A DNA stretch of 64,000 nucleotides from Alcanivorax sp. S71-1-4 (GCF_009846755.1 NZ_AQOR01000011.1:49041-113040); one strand, 5' to 3'; counted from the first letter of the stretch, positions 46,308 to 55,141 are shown. Made by a program: numbers and translations. Notes: generated by a model from the letters alone, not told the origin.

Positions 46308-47952
46308 AAGCGCGCTCCTTGAAGGGGTCGATACCCAGGCGTTCGTAGGTGTCGATGAACAGCTCGTCCGGCTGGCGCTGTTCCACGTACAGGTCGACCA
46401 GCCTGGCGATTACCGGCACCACTTCGTCGGCCTCGAAGGAGGGGCCGAGTTTTTCGCCGATACGCGAGGTCTTGTCACCACGACCTCCCAGGGTGATCTG
46501 GTAGTACTCCCGGCCTTTCTTGTCCACGCCAAGAATGCCGATGTGGCCAATGTGGTGATGGCCACAGGCGTTCATGCAGCCGGAAATGTTCAGGTCGATC
46601 GGGCCGAGATCGTGCAGGTAGTCCATGTCTTCGAAATGACGCTGGATGGCTTCCGCAACCGGGATCGACTTGGCATTGGCCAGCGAACAGAAATCACCGC
46701 CGGGGCAGGCGATGATATCGGTCAGCAGTTTCAGGTTCGGTGTCGCAAAGCCGAGCACCTCCAGCGCTTCCCACAGGGCAAACAGCTGGTCCTGGCGCAC
46801 GTCGCCGAGCACGATGTTCTGCTGGTGGGTGGTGCGCAATTCGCCAAAGCTGTATTGATCGGCGAGGTCGGCGACGGCATCGAATTCGGTATCGGTGATG
46901 TCGCCGGGCGCGCGGCCGGTCTTTTTCAGTGTCAGCGTCACCGCCGCGTAGCCGGGCTGACGATGGGCGTGCACGTTGGTGTGGTACCAGCGATTGAACG
47001 CCTTGCTTGACGCCAGCGCCTCGGTCAGCGCTGCCGGCTGGTCAGTGGCACTGCCGTCGTAGGCCGGTTCGCTGAAATGGCCGCGCATGCGATCGACTTC
47101 GTCGGCGGTCAGGGTGATCGGGCCGTCTTTCAATTCTGCGAATTCGGCTTCGGTCAGTTCACGGAACTTTTCTGCGCCGAGCGCCTTCACCAGAATCTTG
47201 ATGCGTGCCTTGTACTTGTTGTCGCGATTCCCGTACTTGTTGTACACGCGCAGGATCGCTTCCAGGTACGACAGCAGGTGTTGCCAGGGCACGAATTCGC
47301 CGATCACTTCGCCGGTCATCGGTGTACGGCCGAGGCCGCCGCCTGCCAGCACCGTGAAGCCGGTTTCGCCGTCACGGTGGACAATCTGCACGCCGATATC
47401 GTGCACGCCGATCAGCGCCGGGTCTTCGTTCGGCACTGCGTTCACGGCGATCTTGAATTTGCGGGGCAGGTAGGCGAATTCGGGGTTGAAGGTGGCCCAC
47501 TGGCGGATGATTTCACACCAGGGACGCGGGTCCTCGACCTCGGCAGCATTGATGCCGGCGAACTCGTCGGTGGTGACATTGCGGATGCAGTTGCCACTGG
47601 TCTGGATGGCGTGCATTTCCACCTTGGCCAGCTCGGCGAGAATGTCCGGTACGTTTTCCAGTTCCGGCCAGTTGTACTGAATGTTCTGGCGGGTCGAGAC
47701 GTGGGCATAACCCTTGTCCCAGGTGCGGGCAATGTGGCCCAGCGTGCGCAGCTGGGTGCTGTTGAGCATGCCGTAGGGCACCGAGACGCGCAGCATTGGC
47801 GCGTAGCGCTGGATATACAGGCCGTTCTGCAGCCGCAGCGGCAGAAACTCGTCATCGCTGAGCTGCCCGTCCAGATAGCGGCGGGTCTGGTCGCGGAACT
47901 GTGCCACGCGCTCGTTCAGCAGCTGGCGGTCATAATCCTGGTATACGTACAT
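46291..47952 (-). CDS. cysI: Nitrite/sulfite reductase hemoprotein subunit CysI
   Basis: Siroheme and [4Fe-4S] enzyme that reduces sulfite to sulfide in assimilatory sulfur metabolism, 553 aa. It is built of two ferredoxin-like/siroheme repeats. The cluster and siroheme ligands are ACPGGDFCSLANAKS (C-x5-C) and NISGCMNACGHHHIGH (C-x3-C). Earlier, QTSGNCIRNVTTDEFAG is conserved in the family. The length matches the single-gene ferredoxin- or flavoprotein-fed type rather than the E. coli CysIJ pair. It forms a unit with DUF934. A palindromic hairpin lies about 37 bp before its start. Confidence 0.94.
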   Translation of the reverse strand: MYVYQDYDRQLLNERVAQFRDQTRRYLDGQLSDDEFLPLRLQNGLYIQRYAPMLRVSVPYGMLNSTQLRTLGHIARTWDKGYAHVSTRQNIQYNWPELENVPDILAELAKVEMHAIQTSGNCIRNVTTDEFAGINAAEVEDPRPWCEIIRQWATFNPEFAYLPRKFKIAVNAVPNEDPALIGVHDIGVQIVHRDGETGFTVLAGGGLGRTPMTGEVIGEFVPWQHLLSYLEAILRVYNKYGNRDNKYKARIKILVKALGAEKFRELTEAEFAELKDGPITLTADEVDRMRGHFSEPAYDGSATDQPAALTEALASSKAFNRWYHTNVHAHRQPGYAAVTLTLKKTGRAPGDITDTEFDAVADLADQYSFGELRTTHQQNIVLGDVRQDQLFALWEALEVLGFATPNLKLLTDIIACPGGDFCSLANAKSIPVAEAIQRHFEDMDYLHDLGPIDLNISGCMNACGHHHIGHIGILGVDKKGREYYQITLGGRGDKTSRIGEKLGPSFEADEVVPVIARLVDLYVEQRQPDELFIDTYERLGIDPFKERAYASHH

Positions 47953-47988
47953 GGCGTCGGGACATCACCCTAAGTCATTCATTAATCA

Positions 47989-48014
47989 GGCCCTCACGCC
48001 TTTACGTGAGGGCC
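47989..48014. other. Hairpin between DUF2970 and cysI
   Basis: GGCCCTCACG and CGTGAGGGCC form a perfect ten-pair stem with a CCTTTA loop. No T tract follows in the leftward direction, so it may be an operator or a leader hairpin of cysI rather than a terminator. Confidence 0.45.
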
Positions 48015-48079
48015 GCGCACTCTAGCAAATCGGTTCTGGAGCGAAAAGGACTATATCGCTATATGGTTATGGACTGCGG

Positions 48080-48334
48080 TTATTTGCTGGCGGCGTCGAG
48101 CACCATGTTCACGGTGACCACCATGCCGAGCACCATCGCCACCACCAGCACCACATAGACCAGGATATAGTCGCCGGCCTTGCCCTTCTTGAAGTCCCGC
48201 TCACGGTTCTTGCCGCTCTGCACACCGAACAGGGCGGCGATCACGCTCCAGATCACCTGGAACAGGTTCGGTTTGCCTTGTTCGGCATTGTCCTGAATGT
48301 TGTCCTGAACGGAGACAGGCTGGTTATCTTGCAT
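48080..48334 (-). CDS. DUF2970 small membrane protein
   Basis: 84 aa with a polar N terminus, a conserved FQVIWSVIAALFGVQSGKNRERDF segment (the DUF2970 signature; first 20 residues of it are the core) and one C-terminal membrane helix (about residues 57-78, LVYVVLVVAMVLGMVVTVNMV). Function unknown. It lies 33 bp after the MATE transporter stop in the same direction, probably co-transcribed. Confidence 0.85.
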   Translation of the reverse strand: MQDNQPVSVQDNIQDNAEQGKPNLFQVIWSVIAALFGVQSGKNRERDFKKGKAGDYILVYVVLVVAMVLGMVVTVNMVLDAASK

Positions 48335-48367
48335 GGGGTTCTCCCGGGCGGCGGCCGTGATGGCCGC

Positions 48368-49693
48368 TCAAAGTTCAATACTGGCCCAGCGTCGACGCAC
48401 CCAGAGCCAGCCCAGCAGGGTGGAGGTCAATAATCGTTGCCCGGCCTGGAGTATCCAGACGCCCAGCAGACCCGCGCCCAGCACGGGGCCGATGATATAG
48501 GCAAGCGGCAGAAAGAAAAACCACTGCACACACAGTGTCACCAGCATGACCGAGCGGGCGGCGCCGGCGCCCAGCAGGGCCTGGGTAAACACAATGGCGA
48601 TGCCGTCCAGGCAGATGGCGATGCCGGTAATCATCAGCGGCAGCCGGCCCAGTTCGATCAGCGCCGGGTCGTGCAGAAACACGCCCAGAATGAGGTCCGG
48701 CACCAGCCACATGGGCATCGCCATCAGCCCCAGCAACAGGATGGCGATGCGGGTCACGTCCCAGCCCCAGCGGTAGGCATCCTCGGTGTCGCGCCGGCCC
48801 AGCGCCTGGCCGACCAGCGACGTGGCGGACAGCCCCAGGCCAATGGCCGGTAGAATCAGGAACAGCACCAGCGTGATCAGGACATGCGACACCGCCACTT
48901 CCGCGGTGCCAATACGGCCGATGATCCAGAACAGCACCGTCAGGCCGGCGGAGAACAGCAGTTGCTGCAACGAATTGGGCACCGAGATGCGCACAATGCT
49001 GGCCAGCGTGGCGCGTGTCGGCAGCGCACGCATAAAGCCGTGCACGCGGCCTTCACGCCAGGTCTGCAGCAGGTACAGCAGGCTGCCGGCGTACAGGGCC
49101 ACGGTGGTGCCAATGCCGGCCCCGGTGCTGCCCAGTTCCGGCAGGCCGAACGCGCCGTAGATCAGCCCGTAGCTGAGGATCACGTTGATGATGTGCACCG
49201 TGACCAGGGTGCGCAGGTAGACGCCAGAGCGGTTGATGCCGTTCCAGTAGCCGCGATAGCTGAAATTCATCGCCACCGCGAAGACGCCGCCAATGCGTGC
49301 CAGCAGGTAGGGCTCCGCCAGTTCGCGTACCGCCTGGTCGGTGTTGAGGAAATTGACGAGATCGCCGGCAAACAACAGGAAAAACAGCAGGATCGGTATC
49401 GAGATGCCGAGGCCCAGGAGCAGGCCCGCGTTCAGCGGTACAGCGTACACGTCGTGGGCATCTTCGCCCTTGCGCCGGGCCACCACCGCCTGCACCCCGG
49501 CGCCGAGGCCCAGCACCAGGCTGATGGCCATGAAGTTGGCATACCCACCGATGCCCACGGCGGCCAGGGCGGCGTCGCCCAGGCTGCCGACCATGGCGGC
49601 ATCGACCAGGTTCAGCAGGCTCTGGCTGGCCATGGCCGCCATGATCGGCAGGGCGAGGGCAAGGATGCGGCGGCTACGGTCCCGGTCAAGCAC
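48368..49693 (-). CDS. MATE-family multidrug/toxin efflux transporter
   Basis: Inner-membrane cation-coupled exporter, 441 aa, with twelve predicted membrane helices in two six-helix bundles. The N-terminal segment LALPIMAAMASQSLLNLVDAAMVGSLG and the repeat-related second bundle segment (VSHVLITLVLFLILPAIGLGLSATSLVGQALG) identify the DinF/MATE superfamily, closest in pattern to the DinF-like branch. Substrate unknown. Start ATG 49693. It is divergent from nfuA with a 124 bp shared upstream region. Confidence 0.92.
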   Translation of the reverse strand: MLDRDRSRRILALALPIMAAMASQSLLNLVDAAMVGSLGDAALAAVGIGGYANFMAISLVLGLGAGVQAVVARRKGEDAHDVYAVPLNAGLLLGLGISIPILLFFLLFAGDLVNFLNTDQAVRELAEPYLLARIGGVFAVAMNFSYRGYWNGINRSGVYLRTLVTVHIINVILSYGLIYGAFGLPELGSTGAGIGTTVALYAGSLLYLLQTWREGRVHGFMRALPTRATLASIVRISVPNSLQQLLFSAGLTVLFWIIGRIGTAEVAVSHVLITLVLFLILPAIGLGLSATSLVGQALGRRDTEDAYRWGWDVTRIAILLLGLMAMPMWLVPDLILGVFLHDPALIELGRLPLMITGIAICLDGIAIVFTQALLGAGAARSVMLVTLCVQWFFFLPLAYIIGPVLGAGLLGVWILQAGQRLLTSTLLGWLWVRRRWASIEL

Positions 49694-49817
49694 GGTCTGG
49701 TCCTAGCGGAAAAGGGGGCAAGCATAGCAGAGCCGTTGCAGGCGTGCCCGTGAGCGATGCTGGCATGCTGCTGCATACTTGACTAAAATAGTCGGAAATT
49801 CTCAGCCCGAGAGACTC

Positions 49818-50411
49818 ATGGCAGAAACGCTGATTACGGTAACCCCGACCGCCCAGGACTACCTGCGCGACCTGCTCGCAAAACAGAGCTCGCCGGGGAT
49901 TGGTGTACGTATTTTCGTGGAACGCCCTGGTACGCCACATGCAGAGTGCTGCATGGCCTACTGCCCCGAAGGTGAGCAGGAAGCCAATGATGTGCGCCTG
50001 GATTATGAGGGCTTTCACGCCTGGATTGACGGCAGCAGCGTGCGCTATCTGGAAGATGCCGTCATCGACTACAAGAAAGACAGCATGGGGGGGCAGCTCA
50101 CCTTCCGGGCGCCGAAGTCCCGGGTGCCGGAACTGAGCGACGATGCCTCGCTGGAAGAGCGGATCAACTACGTGCTGTATTCCGAGATCAACCCCGGCCT
50201 GGCAGCGCATGGCGGCAATGTCCAATTGCTGGAGCTGACCGAGGACAATGTTGCCATCCTGGAATTTGGTGGTGGCTGCCAGGGCTGCTCGGCGGTGGAT
50301 ATGACACTGAAGAGCGGGGTGGAGAAAACCCTCAAGGAGCGCTTGCCGGAGCTGACCGCCGTCCGCGACAAGACTGATCACTCCATGACTGAAAACGCGT
50401 ATTACAAGTGA
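49818..50411 (+). CDS. nfuA: Fe-S biogenesis protein NfuA
   Basis: Iron-sulfur carrier that passes [4Fe-4S] clusters to target enzymes such as aconitase and radical-SAM proteins, 197 aa (E. coli 191). The N-terminal degenerate A-type domain is followed by the Nfu domain, whose cluster is bound by [11 protein letters not shown] (C-x-x-C). The start is ATG 49818; an in-frame opening 39 bp upstream has no ribosome site. Likely clients in this window are AcnB, CysI and RimO. It is followed by the second inverted-repeat element. Confidence 0.96.
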   Translation: MAETLITVTPTAQDYLRDLLAKQSSPGIGVRIFVERPGTPHAECCMAYCPEGEQEANDVRLDYEGFHAWIDGSSVRYLEDAVIDYKKDSMGGQLTFRAPKSRVPELSDDASLEERINYVLYSEINPGLAAHGGNVQLLELTEDNVAILEFGGGCQGCSAVDMTLKSGVEKTLKERLPELTAVRDKTDHSMTENAYYK

Positions 50412-50443
50412 CGCTGCCGGTTGTGACACCAGCGAAACTGTCC

Positions 50444-50715
50444 GTAGGGTGGGTAGAGCCAACGGCGAAACCCACCACGTCCAGGCCCCGCCTCACTCCC
50501 GCAAGCCTGACCGAAACTACCTCCTCTTTAGCTTGGGCAGTACCTCACTCCCCCGGCTGAACAGGCAGCGAAACCTACCGCGTCCATACCCGGTATCCAC
50601 TCCCGCAAAACCATCGACATCACCCGGCTTGGGAGGTGGGTAGTTTCGATGATTCTGTGCGAGCAGTGTGCTGCATGGTCCCGGTGGGTTTCGCCGTTGG
50701 CTCTACCCACCCTAC
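50444..50715. repeat. Inverted-repeat-bounded intergenic element, copy 2 (composite)
   Basis: A 272 bp block with perfect 33 bp terminal inverted repeats (50444-50476 and 50683-50715). The segment 50643-50695 is almost identical to 4508-4560 of copy 1. The left part appears duplicated: a CGAAACC(C/T)ACC-GTCCA...CACTCCCGCAA pattern occurs after 50466 and again after 50569, so this copy looks like a left half plus a near-complete unit. It fills the 320 bp gap between convergent nfuA and the M48 protease gene, with no gene inside. Confidence 0.75.
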
Positions 50716-50731
50716 CAACCAACGCGGTCTT

Positions 50732-51544
50732 TTAGCTGCTGCTGACGGTGTTCTTTATGAGCAGTTCGGTCGGCGGCCCGCCGCCTGGGCCTGCTGATAC
50801 AGCGGCATCACCTCCGGCAAGCGTGCCTGCAGGTCGCGGATGCGGGTGGCGTGGGACGGGTGCGTGGACAGGAACTGCGGCGGGGGCCGCGGCCATGTTC
50901 TCCCACAGTGACACGCTTTCCCGCGGGTCGAAGCCGGCCTGGGCCATCAGCTGCAGGCCGATCACGTCGGCCTCGCTCTCATGTTTGCGGCTGAACGGCA
51001 GGGCAATGCCGTATTCCGCGCCCAGCCCCAGCAGGCCGAACAGCATCTGTTTTTCCTGGGTGGCTTCACCGGCCACGGCGGCCAGAATCTGCATCCCGCT
51101 CTGGGTGGCGTATTGCAGCGATACCCGTTCATTGGAGTGCTGCGCCAGCACGTGGCCCACTTCATGCCCCATGACGGCGGCGACCTGGTGCTGGTTGGTG
51201 GCCACGGTGAGCAGACCGGTGTTCACGCCGATCTTGCCGCCTGGCAGGGCAAAGGCGTTGGCGCTGTCATCCTGGAACAGGTTCACCTCCCACTGCTGGT
51301 CGCTGTCCAGCGTGGCGGTGATGTGGTCGGCAATGCAGCGCACGTAGGTCACTTTGCGGCGGTCCTTGCTGACCGGTGTCTCGGACTTCAGCTGGCTGTA
51401 CGCGGCAACGCCCATTTCGTCCATCTGCGCTGCCGGCATCAGCAGGAACTGGTTGCGGCCCAGCGGCGAGGTACTGCAGGCGGCGACCAGTGCGACGGTG
51501 GTAACCAGCACGGTTTTCTTCAGTGATAGGTGGTGGCGAGTCAT
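50732..51544 (-). CDS. M48-family lipoprotein metalloprotease with frameshifted C terminus
   Basis: Periplasmic zinc protease of the LoiP/YggG group, anchored as a lipoprotein (lipobox LVAAC, Cys23). The zinc site HEVGH is at 127-131 and the third ligand is in KHESEADVIG, so the catalytic core is whole. After ENMAAA (about residue 219) the frame departs from the family. Skipping one base in the five-G run at 50882-50886 restores QFLSTHPSHATRIRDLQARL (the STHP tail) and a stop at 50755. As read, the protein has an unrelated Pro/Ala-rich end. It may be a sequencing error or a real mutation; the core may still be active. Confidence 0.85.
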   Translation of the reverse strand: MTRHHLSLKKTVLVTTVALVAACSTSPLGRNQFLLMPAAQMDEMGVAAYSQLKSETPVSKDRRKVTYVRCIADHITATLDSDQQWEVNLFQDDSANAFALPGGKIGVNTGLLTVATNQHQVAAVMGHEVGHVLAQHSNERVSLQYATQSGMQILAAVAGEATQEKQMLFGLLGLGAEYGIALPFSRKHESEADVIGLQLMAQAGFDPRESVSLWENMAAAPAAVPVHAPVPRHPHPRPAGTLAGGDAAVSAGPGGGPPTELLIKNTVSSS

Positions 51545-51599
51545 TCAGGCACTCCTTGGCGTCTGGCCGGCACAGTATAGGACCACCCGCGCACCCGAT

Positions 51600-53261
51600 T
51601 CATTCCCATTCGCGCAGGTAACGGCGCGACACCAGCATCAGCCAGGCGCCCCAGGTGGTGCTGCCGAGAAAGACCAGCAGCCCGAACACGGAGATGTCCC
51701 ACAGGGTGGGTGGCGTGCGCCCGCCAAGCATCACTGCGCCAGCGATGATGCCGCCAGTGACCAGCATGGCCTGAACCTGCCGGTACTGGGATCGTTCGAT
51801 ATGCCGTACCAGCCGTTCCAGATGGCGCGGGTCGATACCGCTGCCTTCGCTGACCGGGTTGCCGGCCGGCGTGGGCGGTGCGTACAGACGATCCACCGCG
51901 TCCAGTGCCTTCAGGCTGAGGTTTTTTGCCAGCCGTGTCGGGCTGTAGCGCTGGCGCAGCATGCGCTTTATCAGCGGCTCGGCTTCGCTCATCACATCAA
52001 AGCCGGGGTGAATCAGGCGCCCGAAACCTTCCAGGGTGATAATCGCCTTGATCAGCAAGGCGATATCCGGCGGCAGGACCAGATTATGGTTGCGCAGCAG
52101 GCCGGTGATGTCGTTGAGCAGGGCGCCGACGTCCAGGTCTTCCAGCGGGATGCCGTAGTACAGCGAGATGACATCCTCGACATCGGCCACCAGTGCTTCG
52201 TACTTCACAGGCTGGCCGTCGGACCAGGACGCCAGCACCGCCGCGCAGCCTTCCGGTTCCTGCAGCACCACCGATTTCATGATCTGCACCATCTGCTCGC
52301 GGCGTGAGTGGGACAGTTTGCCGACCATGCCGTAGTCGAGCATGCCGATGCGGTTGCCGGGCATGATCAGGAAATTGCCCGGGTGCGGGTCGGCATGGAA
52401 GAAGCCGTCCTCCAGCGCCATTTTCCAGGCGATGGCAGCGCCGCGGCGGGCGATCAGCGGGCGGTCCATGCCGGCCGCCTCAAGGCGTTCGAGCTGCCGC
52501 GCAGGGATGCCTTCGATCAGCTCCTGTACGCTCAGGGTCGGGCTGGTCCACGACCAGTGCACTCGTGGCACCTTGACCCATTCCAGCTTGCGCAGATTTT
52601 TGCGAATGCGGTCGGCGTTGCGCGCCTCAATGGTGAAATCCAGTTCACGGCTGAGTGAGCGTTCGAATTCACGCACCAGTTCAACAGGCCGGTAACGGCG
52701 CAATTCGGCGGAGTTGTCCACCGCCAGCCGTGCCACGTGGCGCAGCAGCCGCAGGTCGGAATCGATCTTGGCACGGATGCCGGGCTTCTGGATTTTCAGT
52801 ACCACCTGTTCACCACGCAGCGTGGTGGCACGGTGTACCTGGCCAATGGACGCCACGCCCAGCGGTACCGGATCAATGTGGCGGAAGACCTTGGCGACCG
52901 GTTTGCCGAGTGCCTGCTCCACCATTGGCAAGAGCTGCTCGAAGGGCAGTGCGGGGGCGTTGTCCTGCAGGCGCTCGAACTCGTCGATCCATTCGCGCGG
53001 GAACATGTCCACGCGCGTGGCCAGGATCTGGCCGAGCTTGACGAACGTCGGCCCCATTTCTTCCAGCGCACAGCGCAGCCGCTGCGGTGGAGGCATGGTC
53101 AGCAAATCACGGTCAATGCTGGTGCGCACCAGCTTGCCGGCCTGCTCCAGCGGTGCGGCCAGCCCGAGGCGGCGGATCACATCACCAAAACCGTACTTGA
53201 GCAGGATGGTCGCCAGTGTGTTGGCGCGACGCAGATCCTTGCCGGTATCAAGCAACCCCAA
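51600..53261 (-). CDS. ABC1/UbiB-type atypical kinase, membrane-anchored
   Basis: Protein-kinase-like ATPase of the AarF/UbiB/COQ8 family, 553 aa. The KxGQ motif is TFVKLGQILATR, followed by the A-rich loop equivalent GVASIGQVHRA, the VVLKIQKP lysine, the catalytic HADPHPGNF and the DYG metal site (MLDYGMVG). Two C-terminal membrane helices (MLVTGGIIAGAVMLGG and VFGLLVFLGSTTWGAWLML) match UbiB topology. Family members support ubiquinone or lipid homeostasis. The start is probably TTG 53261 with AGGGAG upstream, giving MGLLDTGKDL; a longer opening at 53345 adds a non-conserved leader. It stands away from any ubi gene cluster. Confidence 0.88.
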   Translation of the reverse strand: MGLLDTGKDLRRANTLATILLKYGFGDVIRRLGLAAPLEQAGKLVRTSIDRDLLTMPPPQRLRCALEEMGPTFVKLGQILATRVDMFPREWIDEFERLQDNAPALPFEQLLPMVEQALGKPVAKVFRHIDPVPLGVASIGQVHRATTLRGEQVVLKIQKPGIRAKIDSDLRLLRHVARLAVDNSAELRRYRPVELVREFERSLSRELDFTIEARNADRIRKNLRKLEWVKVPRVHWSWTSPTLSVQELIEGIPARQLERLEAAGMDRPLIARRGAAIAWKMALEDGFFHADPHPGNFLIMPGNRIGMLDYGMVGKLSHSRREQMVQIMKSVVLQEPEGCAAVLASWSDGQPVKYEALVADVEDVISLYYGIPLEDLDVGALLNDITGLLRNHNLVLPPDIALLIKAIITLEGFGRLIHPGFDVMSEAEPLIKRMLRQRYSPTRLAKNLSLKALDAVDRLYAPPTPAGNPVSEGSGIDPRHLERLVRHIERSQYRQVQAMLVTGGIIAGAVMLGGRTPPTLWDISVFGLLVFLGSTTWGAWLMLVSRRYLREWE

Positions 53262-53455
53262 TGGACACACTCCCTTGTCATCGTCGTGTGGCACGATTGT
53301 ACGTGCCTTGAAAGCGGCGGCGTGGATCACCATTGTCCACGTCATGACCTTTGTGAAGCGTCAGTGTGCCGCATTTGCTGTTTACTGATATGTAATGATC
53401 TTGTTGACCGGCTGCAAGTACGATGGGGCGAGTGGTCGGCGATACGGAGGCGGGT

Positions 53456-54106
53456 ATGTGGCGAAGCAACACAGACAAACAACAGATGCCCACGGCGGAG
53501 CAGGCCCTGCCGGGGCGCGAGCAGGCCATGCCGGTGACGGAACCCCATCGCGTCACCGGTTTGGCACTGACGCCGCCCTGGCCCGGGCAGTACCAGCAGG
53601 CCTTGTTCGGGCTTGGCTGCTTCTGGGGCGCGGAACGGCGTTTCTGGCAGCAGCCGGGTGTGCGGGTGACGGCGGTCGGTTATGCCGGTGGCCTGACGCC
53701 GAACCCGACCTATGAAGAAGTCTGCAGCGGTCTCACCGGACACAATGAAGTGGTGCTGGTGGTGTTTGATCCGGCGCAGACGACTTACGAAACGCTGCTG
53801 AAAGTGTTCTGGGAAAGCCATGATCCGACGCAGGGCATGCGCCAGGGCAATGATGTGGGGACGCAGTATCGGTCCGGCATCTACTGCTTTGATGCAGCAC
53901 AGCAGCAGCTTGCCACGCAAAGCCGGGCGGCCTACCAGCACGCGCTGGACCAGGCCGGGCTTGGCCGTATCACCACGGAAATCCTGCCCGCGCCGGTGTT
54001 TTATTATGCTGAAACCTATCACCAGCAATATCTGGATCGACACCCGAACGGATACTGCGGGTTGGGTGGTACGGGGGTGAGTTGTCCCGTGTCCGCATTT
54101 GGCTGA
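53456..54106 (+). CDS. msrA: Peptide-methionine (S)-S-oxide reductase MsrA
   Basis: Repairs methionine-S-sulfoxide in proteins, 216 aa (E. coli 212). The catalytic motif is [12 protein letters not shown], and conserved substrate-binding blocks are TGHNEVV and [10 protein letters not shown]. The C-terminal [13 protein letters not shown] holds the resolving cysteines. The start is ATG 53456 with a full GGAGG 5 bp upstream. It is divergent from the ABC1 kinase gene and is followed 15 bp later by the SET-domain gene, probably one transcript. Confidence 0.95.
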   Translation: MWRSNTDKQQMPTAEQALPGREQAMPVTEPHRVTGLALTPPWPGQYQQALFGLGCFWGAERRFWQQPGVRVTAVGYAGGLTPNPTYEEVCSGLTGHNEVVLVVFDPAQTTYETLLKVFWESHDPTQGMRQGNDVGTQYRSGIYCFDAAQQQLATQSRAAYQHALDQAGLGRITTEILPAPVFYYAETYHQQYLDRHPNGYCGLGGTGVSCPVSAFG

Positions 54107-54121
54107 GTAAAAGGGGCTGGC

Positions 54122-54442
54122 ATGAGCAGCGCGTATCTCCGACAGGAACTGGTGTATGTCGGTGAGTCACCGGTACATGGCAAGGGGCTGTTTGCCCGCG
54201 TCGATATTCCCGCCGAGACGGAACTCGGCATTTGCGCAACACAGCCGGCGGCCGAGACGGGCCCGCATGTGCTGTGGCTGGATGAGGCGACACGGCCCGT
54301 CCAGGTGGTGTGCGATCTGCGCTACATCAACCACGCGGCGCAACCGAACGTGGCCTATTACGAAGACCTGAGCGTGACGACGCTGCGGGACGTACAGGCA
54401 GGAGAAGAACTGTTGCACCATTACGGTGATGACTGGGCCTGA
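54122..54442 (+). CDS. Small SET-domain protein, putative protein-lysine methyltransferase
   Basis: 106 aa protein that is little more than a SET fold. GKGLFARVDIPAETELG opens the domain, RYINHAAQPNVAYYED matches the conserved NHxxxPN SAM-binding motif, and VTTLRDVQAGEELLHHYGDDW matches the DI-x-x-GEEL-x-x-Y-G closing motif with the catalytic Tyr. SET enzymes methylate protein lysines; bacterial substrates are mostly unknown. It lacks flanking pre- and post-SET cysteines. It follows msrA by 15 bp in the same direction and faces the pseudouridine synthase gene. Confidence 0.88.
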   Translation: MSSAYLRQELVYVGESPVHGKGLFARVDIPAETELGICATQPAAETGPHVLWLDEATRPVQVVCDLRYINHAAQPNVAYYEDLSVTTLRDVQAGEELLHHYGDDWA

Positions 54443-54444
54443 CG

Positions 54445-55128
54445 TCAGAACGGCGCGGCAGAGCGGAACTGATGCCACAGCCCGGTGGCCGGGTGGTTGA
54501 AGCCGAGTTCTGTGGCATGCAGCAACAGCCGTTCGCTGCGTGCCAGGGCGGCTGGCGGCGCGTACAGGTCACAGCCGAGAATGGCGTGGCCAATTTCCCG
54601 CAGATGAATGCGTAGCTGGTGTGAGCGGCCGGTGACGGGGGTGAGCCGCAAGCGTGTCTTGTCGTCGTTGGGGTGCCGCGCCAGTACCCGGTAACGGGTC
54701 AGGGAAGGCTTGCCACGCTCGAAGCAGATTTTCTGCCGGGGCCGGTTGGCCCAGTCGGCGATGATCGGAAAGGTAATGTCGCCGGCGTCATCTGCCACCA
54801 ATCCGTCCACAACGGCTTCGTAGGTCTTGCTGACTTCCCGTTCGGCAAAGGCCCGATTCAGACGGCGTTGTGCTTCGATGCCGATCGCGAACACCATCAG
54901 CCCGGACGTGTCCAGGTCAAGCCGGTGTACCACCCGTACTTCCGGCTCGTCCTGTTGCAGGCGCCAGGTGACCGAGTCGCGGTTCTCCGGGCCCCGGCCC
55001 GGCACTGACAACAGCAATGCGGGTTTTTCCACCACCCAGCAGTGCGCATCCCGGTACAGGGTGCGCACGGGCTCATCGCAGCGGGGCACGATGTAGTAAG
55101 GGCGTTCTTCCAGCGGGGCCTGGCTCAA
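54445..55128 (-). CDS. rluA: RluA-family pseudouridine synthase
   Basis: Isomerises uridine to pseudouridine in 23S rRNA and probably tRNA, 227 aa. The catalytic motif HRLDLDTSG (Asp) is present, followed by TYEAVVDG and the RTGRSHQLRIHL-like block PVTGRSHQLRIHLREIGH. There is no S4 domain, in keeping with the RluA type (E. coli 219 aa). Which site is modified cannot be settled by sequence alone. The start is probably TTG 55128 with GAGGCAG upstream. An ATG at 55173 would overlap the Lon gene by 32 bp. It follows the Lon gene by 13 bp and is probably co-transcribed. Confidence 0.88.
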   Translation of the reverse strand: MSQAPLEERPYYIVPRCDEPVRTLYRDAHCWVVEKPALLLSVPGRGPENRDSVTWRLQQDEPEVRVVHRLDLDTSGLMVFAIGIEAQRRLNRAFAEREVSKTYEAVVDGLVADDAGDITFPIIADWANRPRQKICFERGKPSLTRYRVLARHPNDDKTRLRLTPVTGRSHQLRIHLREIGHAILGCDLYAPPAALARSERLLLHATELGFNHPATGLWHQFRSAAPF

Positions 55129-55141
55129 TGTGTCGTCTGCC

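Noticed and set aside
50732..50900. Native C terminus of the M48 protease as read
   Set aside because: The Pro/Ala/His-rich tail is out of frame; the alternate frame gives the family's STHP tail, so the read-through end is probably not the ancestral one.
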